A stretch of 64,000 nt of DNA from Rotaria sordida (GCA_905250125.1 CAJNOL010000605.1:1-64000); one strand, 5' to 3'. Shown: positions 13,473 through 26,976, counted from the first letter of the stretch. Program-made: numbers and translations. The notes: generated from the letters alone by a model not told the origin.

Positions 13473-15787
13473 ATGATAACAGATGTAAAAAATTCAAATG
13501 TTAGTCGACAAGAATTTATTGATTTACTTTGTCGAATAACAAAAACAGATGAAGACATGACAACAAATACTAAGGATGATAATAATAATAATAATAATAA
13601 TAATCAAAATGAACCAGATGTAACAATTATTGATAATACATCAATAGTTGAAGAAGGTGAAATAATTACGCTTGATAATGATGTTGTTATTATTAATAAA
13701 AAAGAAATTGAAGATGGTGAAATAACAGAATCACAAGGATCAGATGTATGTGTCATAGATTTATTATTTTTTTCTCAACAGTTAATTTGAAGATAATTAA
13801 AAAGAGGAAAATTAATGCGATTAATTTAATCGAAAAAAAAAAACAATATAGGAATTACATGACCATCGCCTGTTGTTTTTCAATTACGACTCATATTAAT
13901 ATTAATAAATGGACTTGATAAGACTTATAAGTTTTATATCAATATAGCGTAGAAGAAAGTTGCTGATAATAGAACAAGGAACAAAAACTTCCTATCGATT
14001 GAAACTAAAGATCGTAATTAAATATTCTACGATTTTAAGCGAATTATCCTATAAATCACAACATAATTCAAGAAAGATGACCGAAAAAAAAGTGCTAGTC
14101 ATCGATTAAATAAATCAAAAAAACGAGTATTGAAGTGTGATACGAATCAATTCTGGAATAGTTTTCTCTAGGCCGAAACCACTACAAAAAAGAGTTACCC
14201 GAACCGGAATCAAATATTCCAATGACTTCTGAATACATAGGAAAACTGATTTTCGACTGGAAACTTTGCATAGGGATAGGCCTTAGAGAGAATAGATCTT
14301 TTGTGGATGTTTCAGATCTTGTTGCTATTCCTATCTTAATATTTCTGCCTTGATCTTTTACATTGTCCATATTAACCGACAGATTTAATGATCATATTTC
14401 ACGTACGAGTGGAAAGGTACTGTTAACAGAGAAACAGGTAAAAGAGTTACAGAAAATTCGTCGATTTAATTCTTTCGTTAAGAAATGACTTATAGATCAG
14501 AGATCGATTCGAACTGAGTTTACTGGCTCGAGTTCGGTTAAGTCTCTGGTTTACATAATGCACATCATTTCGACTTCATAGCAATTGAAGGATTTTCTTC
14601 GTAAGAAAAATTTTCTAACCCTTCGCTAGGGCTCACGTTCACGAGGAGCGACGAACATAGTTAAAATATGTTTTCTTCTCTCTATTTATTCTTCCAGAAA
14701 ACAAACGTTTATATACACACATGAAAAACAAGAACAAAATAGAAACGAATACAAAGATTAATCAAGGACAAAGAAAAACAATAGGAATAAAAATATCAAA
14801 GAGAATAGATAGGTTCGAGGTGTATGTAGTGAGAATACGTCATTACATCCTTATCCTCTCCTATACTAAAAACAAATTTCTATTACGAAACCTAAGAAGG
14901 TTCTTCATGCGAATACAATCTCGGAAGCTTTTTTTTGGGATTCATGTCAAACACTAATTGTAAGACTTTTAACAAAGAATTAAATTCATAAGTTTCGTTT
15001 AATCGTTCACTTTCTTGTTTATTATATTCATTGTTTGTTATTTTTTTAATCAATAATAGAATGATGATGATGATGTTGAAGAACTTAATCTACGTTTAAA
15101 TGCTTTACGATCATTGGCTGGAGCAAAAAAACAAAAAACTAAAAGTAAATTTATAATTTTTATTCTACAAAAATTTTTTCGTATTTGTTTTTTTCCTATT
15201 AGAATTTAAACCAAAACGTAAACGTCCTAATGACAATAATCGTTATATAAAAGATGATATTGATCTTCGTTCACCTAATAAAAATCGTTCATCATCACGA
15301 TATAATACAAATCAACTATCAAATAATAATGATGATCGAGAATATTTACTTGATAAAGATTATCGACAACAAAGTGTTTTCGATATGCTTCTTTCTCTTA
15401 TCTCGCCTGATAATAATAACAATAATTCCACTGCTACAAATATCACTAATAAAAAACTTCTTGATAATTATGATATTCAACAAATGGACATTGTTGATGA
15501 TCATCCGATTACAGTAGTGCCACCACCTCCACTACCTCCAATCCCACCACCACCACCACCATTACCACCAAATCATTTACCATTTTTTGATCCATTACCA
15601 CCACTACCACCTCCACCACCATCATTATTTGATATATTTACGGCTAATCAAACATTTTCATCAACAAATTGGCCACGACCAAATTTTGTTCAACAAAATT
15701 CAATACCAACAATTCAAAATGATTTATGGCAAACATCATTTAATCATACAACAGATATTGATCTTCGTGTTCAACCAATAAATCATA

Positions 15788-15820
<33 letters not shown>

Positions 15821-18800
15821 CAATAAATCAAATCAATGAACAATTATTACATAAAAAATCACAACAAAAACGAAAACGTACAAAAAAAACTTCAAAAAAA
15901 CATCATCATGAACGTGAATCTCCATCGCCTATTATTATTATAAATACAACAAATCAATATGAAAAAATACAAGAAAAATTACCAATACTAATTGAAAATA
16001 ATAATAAGAACAATGATGATGATGATGAAGAAGAACGTTTATTACGTGAAGAACTTTTACGTAAATTATCAAATAAACGTCAAGTTAAAATAATTGAAAA
16101 AACAAATTTAGAACCAGAACGTATTGTTACAATAGTACCATCAACAATTATACAAACAAATACAAATCCAACAATACCTATTGTCGTAAATAAACCAATT
16201 GAAAAAACACAATATAGTATTAATCAACGATATAAACGTGTTAAAGCTAATGTATCATCAACAAATTTAACAAATAAAATTGAAACAACAACAACAACAA
16301 CAACTGCTGTTCGTACTACACAACCAATTATTCAAACACGAAATAAAATTGTTCGTGTAGTATGTATTTTTATTTTTTATTTTAATTCAATAATTTTTTT
16401 CTTCTTTTTCATAAGCCTGAAACTGATATTGAAATTCCACAATCAAATCCAATTATAATTACATTTGATGATCAAACAACAGATGATGATGAACAACAAC
16501 AACAACAACAAACAGTTAAAAAATCAAATGAATCAACATATGTAATTGCTGATGAAGAACGTCAAGCTATTAAACGTTTACAACAACTTCAAGAAGATGT
16601 TATTCGACGAACTAATACTATTGAATCAACAACTAAAACTATAGTACAAAAAAATCAAACATCACCACCGAATGATATCAGTCAAGAAGCAATACCATCA
16701 ACAGATGAATTAAGTGCTTTATTAGATAAACGGTACAAAAAAACAAATTTTCTCAACTATTTCTTTCAATGTAGAATGCACTCGACTGTTTTTTTAATAA
16801 CTTTTGACAGGAATATCATAGAGATGAGCAGTTTTCACCATGTAAAAGAGAAGATCCGTGGATAGAGTCCATCAGATCCATGTCCAGAAATTCTTGAAAC
16901 CAATTGACTCTACTGGTGGATCATCGAGCTATATCGAAATTTGATTGGTCAATCAGATAAGCTCTTGATTCGATTTACGCAACGTCAACATTCCTAGCTT
17001 GTTTCATTCGAGAGTTAGAAAACTTTTCTTGAGATCCGCGATTCCAGCCAATTGATCTGTGATCACCTGGAATAACAGCTAGATAGGAACAATTAACCAT
17101 GCTGAATTGAATGGTGATATTTGTTTGGTTTTAGTTATTTCAATATTTCTGAAGTGTCAACTCCTTCGTTACATATGAAGGCTGATTGTGAAATTATAGA
17201 AATACTGAGATAACAGAGTCAAATCATTTAGAATTTGAAAAAAAATATATCATCATTCGATTCGGAATAGTGAATTACTCCTTTCTGGTTGCTTTTCCAG
17301 ATGATCACAGATCAATTGGTTGAAATCGAGAATCTCAGGAAAAGTTGTATAACTCTCAAACAGAACAAGCTAAGAATGTCGGCTTTGCGTAGAACGAAAG
17401 AGAAGAGTTTTTGTCTATAAAGTAGTCCTTTTAAACATCTAAATAGAAAGGAAAATATCGTTTTCAACAGTCTTCACCTATCGAGAAATTAGGATAGCGT
17501 AACGGTACATTTCTCTATTCTGGATCAAAATCCTAGTTTAAAAAGTTGAATTAATATTTCAATTGAATCAAAATGCTAACAATATTATTAGGACCTTTTC
17601 TAAGATATAATTTGAATGACAAAAAAAAACCAAGAAAATATATATTTTCTTATTCTAGTCGAATGTTACTTAGTGACCGATCTAAATATGGTGAAATTCA
17701 AGAAAAAATGAAAAAGAAAAAATTAGAAAATGGACTTTTAGCACGTGATATTGAAAGACTTGAAGAACAATTATTAACAAAAAAAACTCAAATTACAAAT
17801 AATAATGCACTTTTACAATATTGGCAAAAAGAAGTAAGAAAATTATTTTGAAATAAATTTAATAAAAACAAAATTATTATCATGATTTTTGATTGAATTA
17901 GGCAATGTCAATTGCACAAAATATAAGACAACAAGAAGATTTAATTCTTCAATCGGCTGTTTTTAAATCTGTTAAACCAGTAATTTTTTTTTGTTTTTTC
18001 TTGAAAAATTTTTATTAAAATATTTTACTTTAGATTTCATCATCGGTTTCTAAATCACGTACAACAATTGAATTTGATTATGATAATATTTCGAAAGTAT
18101 TCGAAGAAAATAGTGTATGTATATAATATTGACAATAAATAATGATTTTTGCTTTTTTTTATTACTTTTGTTTTCTATGTTATTATAGACACAAATACTT
18201 TTATCAATACTTATTTGTCCATTAAATTTTTATCGAAAATTACGTCCTTATCATATTTGGTTAAATACTATATCAAAAAAAATTCAAGAGGTTATTTATA
18301 TTCTTATGATTATTTATTTATACGAAAAACAAAAATTCTGTTTCTTTTTTTTTTTATTTAGTTATCAAATGAAGATAATTCATCTTTATTATTACGAACA
18401 CGTTCGTAAGTATAAAAATTTTCTAAAAATTAATTTGATTCAAAGTTCGGCTTTTTTTTTTCTATTGATTAGATTTTCTACGCAAAATACTGAACAGTAC
18501 TGGAAAACATGTTTACAATCATATTTTATTGATATTAATCATATTCTTTGTCCATATGAACTTCAAGGTTCATGTAAAGCTCAAAATTGTATTTAGTAAG
18601 TTTTATTTACTGAAGACATACGAAAAATTAGTGTCAATGACTTCTATAATACATTATAGAAGGCTCGGAGAAATTTTCTCTATATACATCAGAACTAATA
18701 GTACGGTTCAGAGATCGAATCGAATTTTATTGATTCGAGTTCAGTCACAACAATCGATGCTACATTGGCTTGACCGACTTAAAATAATGTTCACCTGTTG

Positions 18801-21800
18801 CGATCTCACTCACAACTCTAATACATATACAAATGTTTGCAAAAAAACTTGTACAACTTCTTCTACAGATATTATCTTCTATATAAGTGTTTTTCGAACA
18901 TTCTTTTTTTTATAGTGTGGTGGATAGCCCACGACGAGTACTATGCGACATCATAATTTAATATTCCATCTGTTCATTTGTAGAAGAAAAATAAGACAAA
19001 TTTCTCTTTTTTCTTGAACGCAAGAAAAATATTTTATAATCGAAATTTCAACATTTTTGACTCGTTCACCTGAAAAATGTTGATTAAATAGGAGCCATCT
19101 TCAGATGTTTTAGACTACAACGAGTGATATCAAATATTATCATAGTTCAATATTTCTAAATTCTTCGGCTAAAAAAAGTTCGAACTCATCGGTATTTACA
19201 GGTTTCTTTTTTTCATGTTGCGTTTCACTATCGATCATATGTTCTCGATCGGATTTGCACTCGGACTGTTAGATGCCCAGTCTAATAATTGTGATACATT
19301 TTCGTCAATAAATTGTTTACTAATTTTTCTCGTAAGAACTAGAATAAATGCTTGGAGGACAGAAGTACTTCTCGACGTCTAGTAGTAACTTTGGCATGGA
19401 ATGTATGTTGAAGATATAATGAACAAAGACTTTGAAAATGAGTAGTGACTTTAGCAAACACATTTGTTGGAAACTAAAAGTGAAGATTTTCAGTGTAATT
19501 CCATTCGTCTTTAATCGAGCAGTCTCAAATCGCTGTTTGCGATCGTAATTTTTCAATTATTTAATGTCAACTGAATTTTTACAAATTTGAAAATCGCTGT
19601 AATTGAAAATTATCTATGAAATTTTACAATGCTTATAAAAATTAGAGTTGAAAGCTTAGTAAACACTCTTTATGGTCGGAATTACAAATTTGGTAGATAG
19701 AGACTTGCATCAGAGTCAAAAAAAATTTGATACCGCAGAGCTCGGCTAGTAGGTCATTCTTCGTCTTTTACGAAAATATGAATATCATCATTCAATTGTT
19801 CCGAGAGATGGCGTCTGGTCGCCAGAAATAAACTCTAGTACAGTACGGACTTAAATATACAAGCGAAAATTTTCCTTATCTATCTCAATCTATGATAAAC
19901 AGCATTGATCCCATTCCTGTATTATCATATCGAATGAAGAATTATGAAATATTATAATTTGAACTATCAGTATATATAGAGAGAATATTTCTGCAAGTTT
20001 TCTATAGGATATTATAGAAGTTATTGCCATTACTTTTTAATATTCTATAAATATAAAGTAAATAAATGATTTTTAATTTCTATTAGTCAACATCAACATC
20101 AAATTTCCAATCGTATTGAACAATTTCTTTCATCAAAAAAATTTAATGAAAAAAATAAACAAAGTTCGTTTTGATAAAATAATTATTTATAATCTATTAA
20201 ATATATTGTTTATTAGAAATTTTAAATCAAATTGATAGTATATGTTCATTACAATCATTTGATGTGGATTTATCTATATTTGAAAAAAGAATTAATGAGA
20301 AACAGTATCAACGATGTAAGTTGTTTCTTTTTTTTGTTATATTTTATTTCTATTATTGTTGTTTTTTTTTTTGTCATAATAAGGTCGAATGAAACTTGAT
20401 CGATATCTTTCAATTTATCATGAAGATTTTCGATATTTTCGAGATAAATCTACTAATGATAGTCTTTCTATTATTCATCCAATACTTGTTAGTGTATCAA
20501 ATGAACTTGATTCGTATGTTTAAAATTTTACTATTTGTCTATAAATTATCATACAAAAAAAATACAAAAGTTCTTTTTTCTTTTTTAAAAAGTTCAAAAC
20601 GAAAAATTAACATGAATAATTCTTCAGTAATGTAAACAGTTGATATGAAATGCCAAATTTAAAATTAAGAATATTTTAATATAAATCATTCATTTTGAGA
20701 AGTAGTTTATGAATTCAATAGAGATCAACACGAGTCGATTTCTTGCGGAATGGTCTGAAAGTAGTGTTTCTCATGTGCAGTTCTTCTGCTGAGTTGTTTT
20801 TATATATCTCACAAGTTCTTAGACAAATGTTAGATTTCAAATAAAACCATGCCTCATATAAGAAGTGAGCATGCTCATGCCGTCTGTATCAGTCACACCA
20901 GCTGTTTTTCCTCAATTTTCGAGTTTGATTATTTGTTAATAATGGTTGTCCTTCAGGTTATACACATACACCCTATATCCATATTGACTGGTACAATACC
21001 GTATGAGAGTGAAGGAGGGGAAAGTGTAATCCGAAGAAGTACGAGAAACTTAATCTGTGGGATCAACTGATATAATATATTGTAGCATATTAAAATTGAT
21101 CTCTTCAGGACAGAAAATTGACGACATGGGTCACAGCATAGGGATAAAAGTTTGGGCTCCCTTCGCAGACTGTGATATACAATCAAAGGCTACATATCAA
21201 TAACTTCCCATTATCATATCTGAACTATTTTCTTATTGCATCTCTGAAGGATTAAGTAAGAGGATTAGGGAGCGGGCCGCCAAGTCCGACGATTTTATCC
21301 TTTTTCGACATAAATTTTTCTGAGATTTGACTCACTCCTGAAGGGAAGGACAGAAAGAAGCTTCTTCACGCTACTCCCCCTTGGTCATCACTTTTTATAA
21401 AAGCCAAAAAATATGGAATAGCTGTTTATTAAGAAAAAAAATCTTTGTAAACGAAGTTTCTTTCGGACCCGGGCCGGGTGGGCCGGATCGAACCATAAAA
21501 AAGTGGCCCGATTTCGAGGCCTGTTAAGAAGCTGTGGGTTCTTCCAGAACCGACCAGGTCCGAGTCCAAAGTTTTAGTTCTTTTGTCGGGTTCGGATCCA
21601 ACATTTTATTGTTTGTTGGGGTCAGTTATACGTTTTTGTGGACCCACCGCTCCCTAGATGAGAAATACGGCAACAAGATATAACTATACGTTGAGCTTTT
21701 TCTGAGAGTAGCGAATAAACAGCTGAAACCTTGATTGTTCACTTGTTCATGTACATGAAGGGTGCTCGGTATTGATGGAAAAAACCTCGGGTACAAACCT

Positions 21801-24421
21801 GGCCGGGTCCGGGTCCACAAAAACATGGACTTATAGCTCTCTAAAAAAGATAGTAAAGAAATACGTCCCAAAATAGATAGATTAAAACAATCCTACTTGT
21901 AATTATGAATACCAGCTACTTTATGTTTGACATTCTAATCCTACAGGAATTGCATCAATTGTCTTTTTTTTTTTCGTTTATATTTAGAGATGATTTTTCA
22001 CCTGAACAAGCTGTTGCTGATTTAGTCGAAGGTCTTGAATCCCAACGAACTAATGCACAATTATGGTGTCTTTATCTTGAATTTTCAAGTTGGCATATGT
22101 CTCATGATGAATTACATCATTTATGTTCTGCTGCAATTAAAAATGCTCAAAGTTATGATTTATTTTGGACGGTAAGAAAGAAAAAGAAAAAGAGAAACAT
22201 TAAAATAAAATTCTATTGTGTTTCATTATTTATTAGATTTTTTATTTATGTACAAATAATATAGAAGAATTATTATCAATTTATTTAACATATATACAAT
22301 CAGATGAATTTGATTTTCATAATCGTTCATATGCAATATGTGAATTAGCTATGTTTCATGCTAATGTTTCATTAAATAGTGATCAAGCATATGAAAAAAT
22401 TCAAGTAAAAATAAATAAATTTCTAATTTTCGTTTTATTTTTGTTCTAATATTTAGAATTATCTATCAAATTCTTTTCTTGAAAATGAACATCGAATATA
22501 TCTTATCCTAGTTTTATTATACATATTTGTATTTGGTTCATTTCCTCGAATTCTCTATCAACAAATGGATGAAAATCGATTTGATAAACAAATATATGTT
22601 TGTTTGAAATTTTTCTATTTATTGATAATGAAAAATTATTTTTATATGTAATTCTTTTTTTCTTATTGTTGTAGTTTGAACCATTTATTTGTCCTTGGTA
22701 TGCACTATCCAATTATTCACATTCACAAGATGAAATAGATAAATTTTTTGATAATTTCATTAATCCAATGGACCTGTCAGAAACTAATTTTGCTTTGTAT
22801 ATTAATAGAATTCATTATTTAAATGCCACTAAAAGGTTTCAATAATTCCGAGTATTTTTTTACTCTTATCTAATATAATCATATATAGATTTGATCAATC
22901 AAAACTTTATATTGAAACATTACTTGAAGAATTTCCATGTTCAATTGAACTTTGGATTGAACTATTATTAAATCCAGAAATATCAAATAATCCTACTGAA
23001 GTAAATTTTCAAAAAAGAAAAAAAAAAGAAGTTTCATAAAAATAATTCATTTTATTTTCTAGATTCTTGAACGTGCTAGAAAAACAACAGGAATTTATTT
23101 TGAATTTCTTTATTCATTGGTAGAATATAAATCTATAAAGAAAAATATGAATAATTATTTGATTTATTTAGTCTTCTGTAATAAATATTCAATCAATGTT
23201 AAACAATGAATTGATTCAAACGAAAACATATCGTGAAAAATTCTTTTATGATCTTTGTCATTTGTCGTGGGAAATTTTTGTTTTTTATTTTTTATTTTTT
23301 TCATTTTAAAAATGATTTCACAAAAAAAAAAACAAACAAAATTTTTTTTTTATTATTCTATAGGTTGGATTCAAATATTCAATTAAAACAAAAGAAAATT
23401 GAACAAAATCTTATACGATACAATGGAGAATTACGTGATATAACAATACTTGATATACTTAATCATATTTCGGATTTTTCTATTGATATACAACGAAAAA
23501 TGATATTAAAAATTTTAAATTATTTAATTATAAATGATAATGATGATGATGATGATGATCAACAAAGGATATTAATACTCTATTCATTCTTTCGAATAAG
23601 TCAAATTGGTCGTGTTTTTGATATTATTATTGATTGTTTACATTTAATACATAATGATCAATATGAATGGATTATTAAACCGTAAGATTTATTTGAAAAA
23701 ATAAAATAATTCAAATAATTCTTTTTTTTTTGTTTTGTTTAAATTAATTTAGATTTACATATCGTTTATTAGATATTTCAATAAAAAAAGATCGAAATAC
23801 ATTAATATGGATTCGATTTGATGCATTTGCTAAACAATTAATATATAATACACATTGTCAAGAGATCTATGTCACGTATGTCAAATTTATTCCAACAGGT
23901 AAGCGATATTTTTTCTTTATTTTTATTTCTTAGCATTCTACAACGAGTAATTACATCGATGGAAGATAAAAATAAAGTAAGTTAATCTAACTTTCTTAAG
24001 AAAATTATTCTCATTATTTGTTTCTTTTTCGATTTGATATTAATTTATAAATGAATAAACAATAACAAAAATCTTTAGAAATTTGTAATAAATTATTTAG
24101 AAATATTTTCAATAGTAGACATAATACAAAATCTATATCTCTAATACATTTCTTTTCTTATCCGAAAAAATTTTCATTCTTTTCTATAAATTAATCAAAT
24201 CGAAGAAAAAAATATACATATAATTTAATAAAAACAAAATCTATTGTCTTTTTTCAAATGATATATTTCTTCCTGTTCTACTCTATTATTCATTCAAGAT
24301 TGCTCGTTTATGTCGTCTATTCGAAAAACAATTTTCCAATTGTGGTATTATATCTCAACAACTTCGACAAATTATCTTCAATTCGACAATTAATGATACG
24401 GGCGCTACGATTACTTCATAA
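13473..24421 (+). CDS. ZFC3H1: ZFC3H1-type CCCH zinc-finger protein (nuclear RNA decay), 24 exons
   Basis: In animals ZFC3H1 links the MTR4 helicase to poly(A) RNA for exosome decay (PAXT). Exons: 13473-13745, 15060-15144, 15203-16359, 16416-16732, 17659-17833, 17902-17979, 18034-18114, 18189-18290, 18362-18405, 18473-18595, 20087-20163, 20217-20315, 20384-20513, 21988-22171, 22237-22404, 22457-22597, 22675-22835, 22889-23000, 23063-23119, 23172-23266, 23364-23681, 23753-23875, 23934-23976, 24299-24421. The joined frame is 4266 nt, 1421 aa (human about 1990). In order: acidic N-terminus with poly-Asn; LNLRLNALRSLAGAKK; a proline-rich run; an Asn-His repeat; a coiled coil around exon 5; zinc finger C797-x7-C805-x4-C810-x3-H814; then helical HAT/TPR-like repeats (DLVEGLESQRTNAQLWCLYL). 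Exon 22 could use two donors; only 23875 keeps the frame. Identity rests on the finger, the region order and the C-terminal repeats. Confidence 0.85.
13746..15059 (+). other. intron 1 of the ZFC3H1 gene
   Basis: A 1314-base intron. It contains copy B of the dispersed repeat (14024-14180). Open frames at 14182-14370 and 14721-14957 have no recognisable content. Confidence 0.6.
14024..14180 (+). repeat. dispersed repeat, copy B
   Basis: Matches copy A at 11921-12085 in direct orientation, about 2.1 kb away, with scattered substitutions and small gaps. Shared blocks include TTTTAAGCGAATTAT and GTGATACGAATCAATTCTGG. Confidence 0.6.
16974..17396. repeat. foldback (long inverted repeat) element in a ZFC3H1 intron
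   Basis: The left arm, about 16974-17071 (ending CCAATTGATCTGTGATCA), is inverted at about 17297-17396 (starting with the complement ATGATCACAGATCAATTGG). Arms are ~100 bases around a ~225-base spacer. The spacer has no coding content. Confidence 0.65.
19180..19560 (-). pseudogene. Tc1/mariner transposase relic
   Basis: Minus-strand translation gives QFIDENVSQLLDWASNSPS followed by ANPIENI, a stop, then SIVKRNMKKRN. This resembles the conserved DWP-x-NSPDLNPIENLW-x-LK region near the last catalytic acid of Tc1/mariner transposases. Upstream blocks (KVTTRRREVLLSSKHL, YDRKQRFETARLK) fit the same family but lie in different frames. It sits inside the 1491-base ZFC3H1 intron 18596-20086. Clearly non-functional. 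Confidence 0.65.
21268..21654. mobile_element. possible nested MITE with GGGAGCGG termini
   Basis: GGGAGCGGG after TA at 21266-21267, and its near complement ACCGCTCCC before TA at 21655-21656, define a ~390-base segment that overlaps the next MITE. It includes an unusually GC-rich stretch near 21467-21520 (GGACCCGGGCCGGGTGGGCC). The overlap suggests insertion or exchange between related elements. Confidence 0.45.
21527..21841 (-). mobile_element. 315 bp MITE, copy 2 of the GTGGACCCGG family (inverted)
   Basis: The reverse complement matches the element at 7160-7449 through most of its length, including CATGTACATGAACAAGTGAA and GTTTCAGCTGTTTATTCGCT. TA dinucleotides flank it at 21525-21526 and 21842-21843. 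It lies in ZFC3H1 intron 20514-21987. Confidence 0.65.
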
Positions 24422-25401
24422 TACACTAGAGAAAAAAAAAAGAAAAAGAATTGAGTTATTTTAAAGAACATTCAAAAAAAAAAAAAAGACCAACAAAACA
24501 AACTAATAAGTAACATTGGTAAATTATTAAGGGGGAAATATACATACACACAAAAAAAAAAGGAATTTTTCATCTTCCGATATTGAATATATTAAGGCTA
24601 AATTCTTTCATTCTTATTTTGATTTTCTTTATACAAATTTGTTTTTTCTATTGCATGTCTTTCAAAATGGATCTTGCTACCAATGATATATATTTTTTGT
24701 TTTGTTATCGTCGATATACATATATATATTATATATGCGTCATTTATGTTTTATATCTCAACAAGAAAACAAATCAACTATGAGTGATGTTCACTCAATT
24801 ATAGATGTATAACGTGCGCCTGATTTTGGTTTTTGTTTTTTGTTTTTCATGTATTCGTATATGTTTTTGTTCTATGATATTGTGAAAACAACTGTGAAAT
24901 AGATTTGAATAAAAATAGAACCAAAACAAGAAATTAAACAGATTTGATCGATTGAATTCTTTCAAGTAAACAAATAATTGATTGATCTATTTCATCTCGT
25001 GTTATATTTTTTTTTCTTTCAGCTTTCGTGTTATTTAATTGATTAGTATCTATTTTTTTTTACAGACAATACAACAAAAAATCACATCCACAAAGACATT
25101 AGTAAAAATCGCACTATATTGATTACCATGCAATATGATGAATTATTTGTTTCGTTTGTATATGCCTCTTTTTTTTTTCTAATGCATCGAATGAATAGTA
25201 GAACTTAATATGTCTGTGAATTCGAACGGAAAATTATATCGGTAAAGACAATAAGAAAGAAATAATAGAAATGCATATTCTAATTAGTATTTTTTTCGTT
25301 TGACAAATCTTGATGGCATCAAAAAAAAAGCAATCAACACTACATATTATGTCAAAAATTTTCATATGAATGGTTTTGTTTTTTTTTTGGATTATATAAA
25401 G
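24422..25401. other. convergent 3' region between ZFC3H1 and DGAT1
   Basis: About 980 AT-rich bases holding the 3' UTRs of both genes. Candidate poly(A) signals for ZFC3H1 occur near 24909 (AATAAAAA). No gene seen. Confidence 0.6.
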
Positions 25402-26976
25402 TTAAGTATAAATTTTATCTTTGACAAAATCTCGATAAAATAAATCTTGTATATAAAGAAGAATAGCAATTGGTTGTATAAGTATAAGTGATATCCATAC
25501 AGCTAAATTTCCATATGTTTTATTTTCTAAACTTATTCGTTTAACAACTATACCTATTGGTACTTGTACTATCATAGCAAGAAAACTCCATGGGCGTAAC
25601 ATACGTAATGGTACACTAATTAAATACTATAAATAAGAAAGAAAAAACAAAAATATTTTATGATAAAAAGAAAAGAAAAAAACAAAATTACTTCATGAAA
25701 AAATGCACTTATTAAAAATACAACTAATGAACCAATAAATTTATTAAAACCATAATGAATAACTAATGGTTTATAAATATGTCGTTTACAAAAATGATGT
25801 ACAATTGTATTCCATCGATTCCAAAATTCACTTAAATCCGTTGCATTCCACCAATCACGATAAAAATATCGATCACCAAAATATAATAATTCAGCTAATA
25901 AATTTAATATTGAATGAAAATAAACATAAAAAAAAATTAACCATAAAAGATGATTAGGTAATGCAAGACGTAATAAACGTTCAATATTTTCTAATGTTGA
26001 ATATTGATTAAGTGGTCGATCAATTGTACGTAAAATAGGTAATATCCATTGTTGTCCAAGACAATATTGTAATGATGCAAGTACAAGAATTTCCATACAA
26101 CGTCGTAAAATAAATCCTTTACGTATACGTAATGAATGTGTAAAATTTAATTCATAACAAAGTGTTGGTGCAAACATAAAATAATATAAATTTTTATACG
26201 TTAAATTACCCGGATATACTATTCGACCTTTTGATGCATTCGAATTTCTACGTGAATCTAAGAAAAATTAAATTTACACTTATCAAAATTAACAAAAAAA
26301 AAAAAAAAAAAGAATATATTTAACCATTTTTTCTTTGAAATAAAGCTTGTCGACATTGATAATTAATATGTAAATAAGAAAAAAGTTTTAACAAAACTAT
26401 TGTATAAATAAAAATAGCAAAAAATGCACCAACTGGATTTGGTTGACGATAATAAATATATATTGCTGGAAAAATAAGTATTACAATTAAATTAATAAAT
26501 TGTAAAAATATACATGTAGTTGTTATTCTTGATTTTAATATATGAATTTTACTAAGTCTTAATTCAAGCCAAAATTCAAATAGAATAAAAAAATTAACTA
26601 ATACAATAAGAAATACCTAAATAAAAAAATTTTAAAATAAATATAAAAATTTCAAAATACAATTCAAAAATAATTAACCGATGGCCAATGTGTTGGATCT
26701 TTTAGAAATTTTATAGGCCAATTAAAATCAATTAATAATCCATATTGAAGAATATTTTCTATCACGAGACGACACCCACCAATTCCCAATATAACATAAA
26801 TAAGATTAAGAAAACCTCGATAATTTTCATAACCACTTGAAGGCGATAATAATGATACTCTTTCTATAATTGATTATTACAAAAAAAAAAAAGAATACTC
26901 ACGAATATATAACAAATTTTGAATAATTAAAAAAAAGATTACCGTGATGGGGCGCTACGTTGAGGGCGGACGTCAT
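25402..26976 (-). CDS. DGAT1: diacylglycerol O-acyltransferase 1 (MBOAT), 5 exons
   Basis: Makes triacylglycerol from diacylglycerol and acyl-CoA in the ER membrane. Exons in gene order: 26976-26943, 26863-26679, 26616-26325, 26257-25692, 25626-25402. The joined frame is 1302 nt, 433 aa; animal DGAT1 is near 490, the difference being a short N-terminus. Landmarks are SSGYENYRGFLN near the start, YPGNLTYKNLYYF, FAPTLCYELNF, the acyl-binding motif FYRDWWN at 302-308, and SAFFHE with the catalytic His358. PWSFLAMIVQVPIG and QPIAILLYIQDLFY close the protein. Several hydrophobic segments fit a multi-pass protein. The first exon encodes only 11 residues, so its start is the least certain part. Sterol acyltransferases are the nearest alternative, but FAPTLCYELNFT and FYRDWWN favour DGAT1. 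Confidence 0.93.

Noticed and set aside
15787-15815. AAT/CAT repeat as a non-coding minisatellite
   Set aside because: It is in frame within the ZFC3H1 exon and encodes an Asn-His repeat.
17573-17658. Start of a new gene at the ATG at 17573
   Set aside because: A splice acceptor at 17657-17658 joins 17659 in phase with the preceding ZFC3H1 exon; the upstream ATG part is intron.
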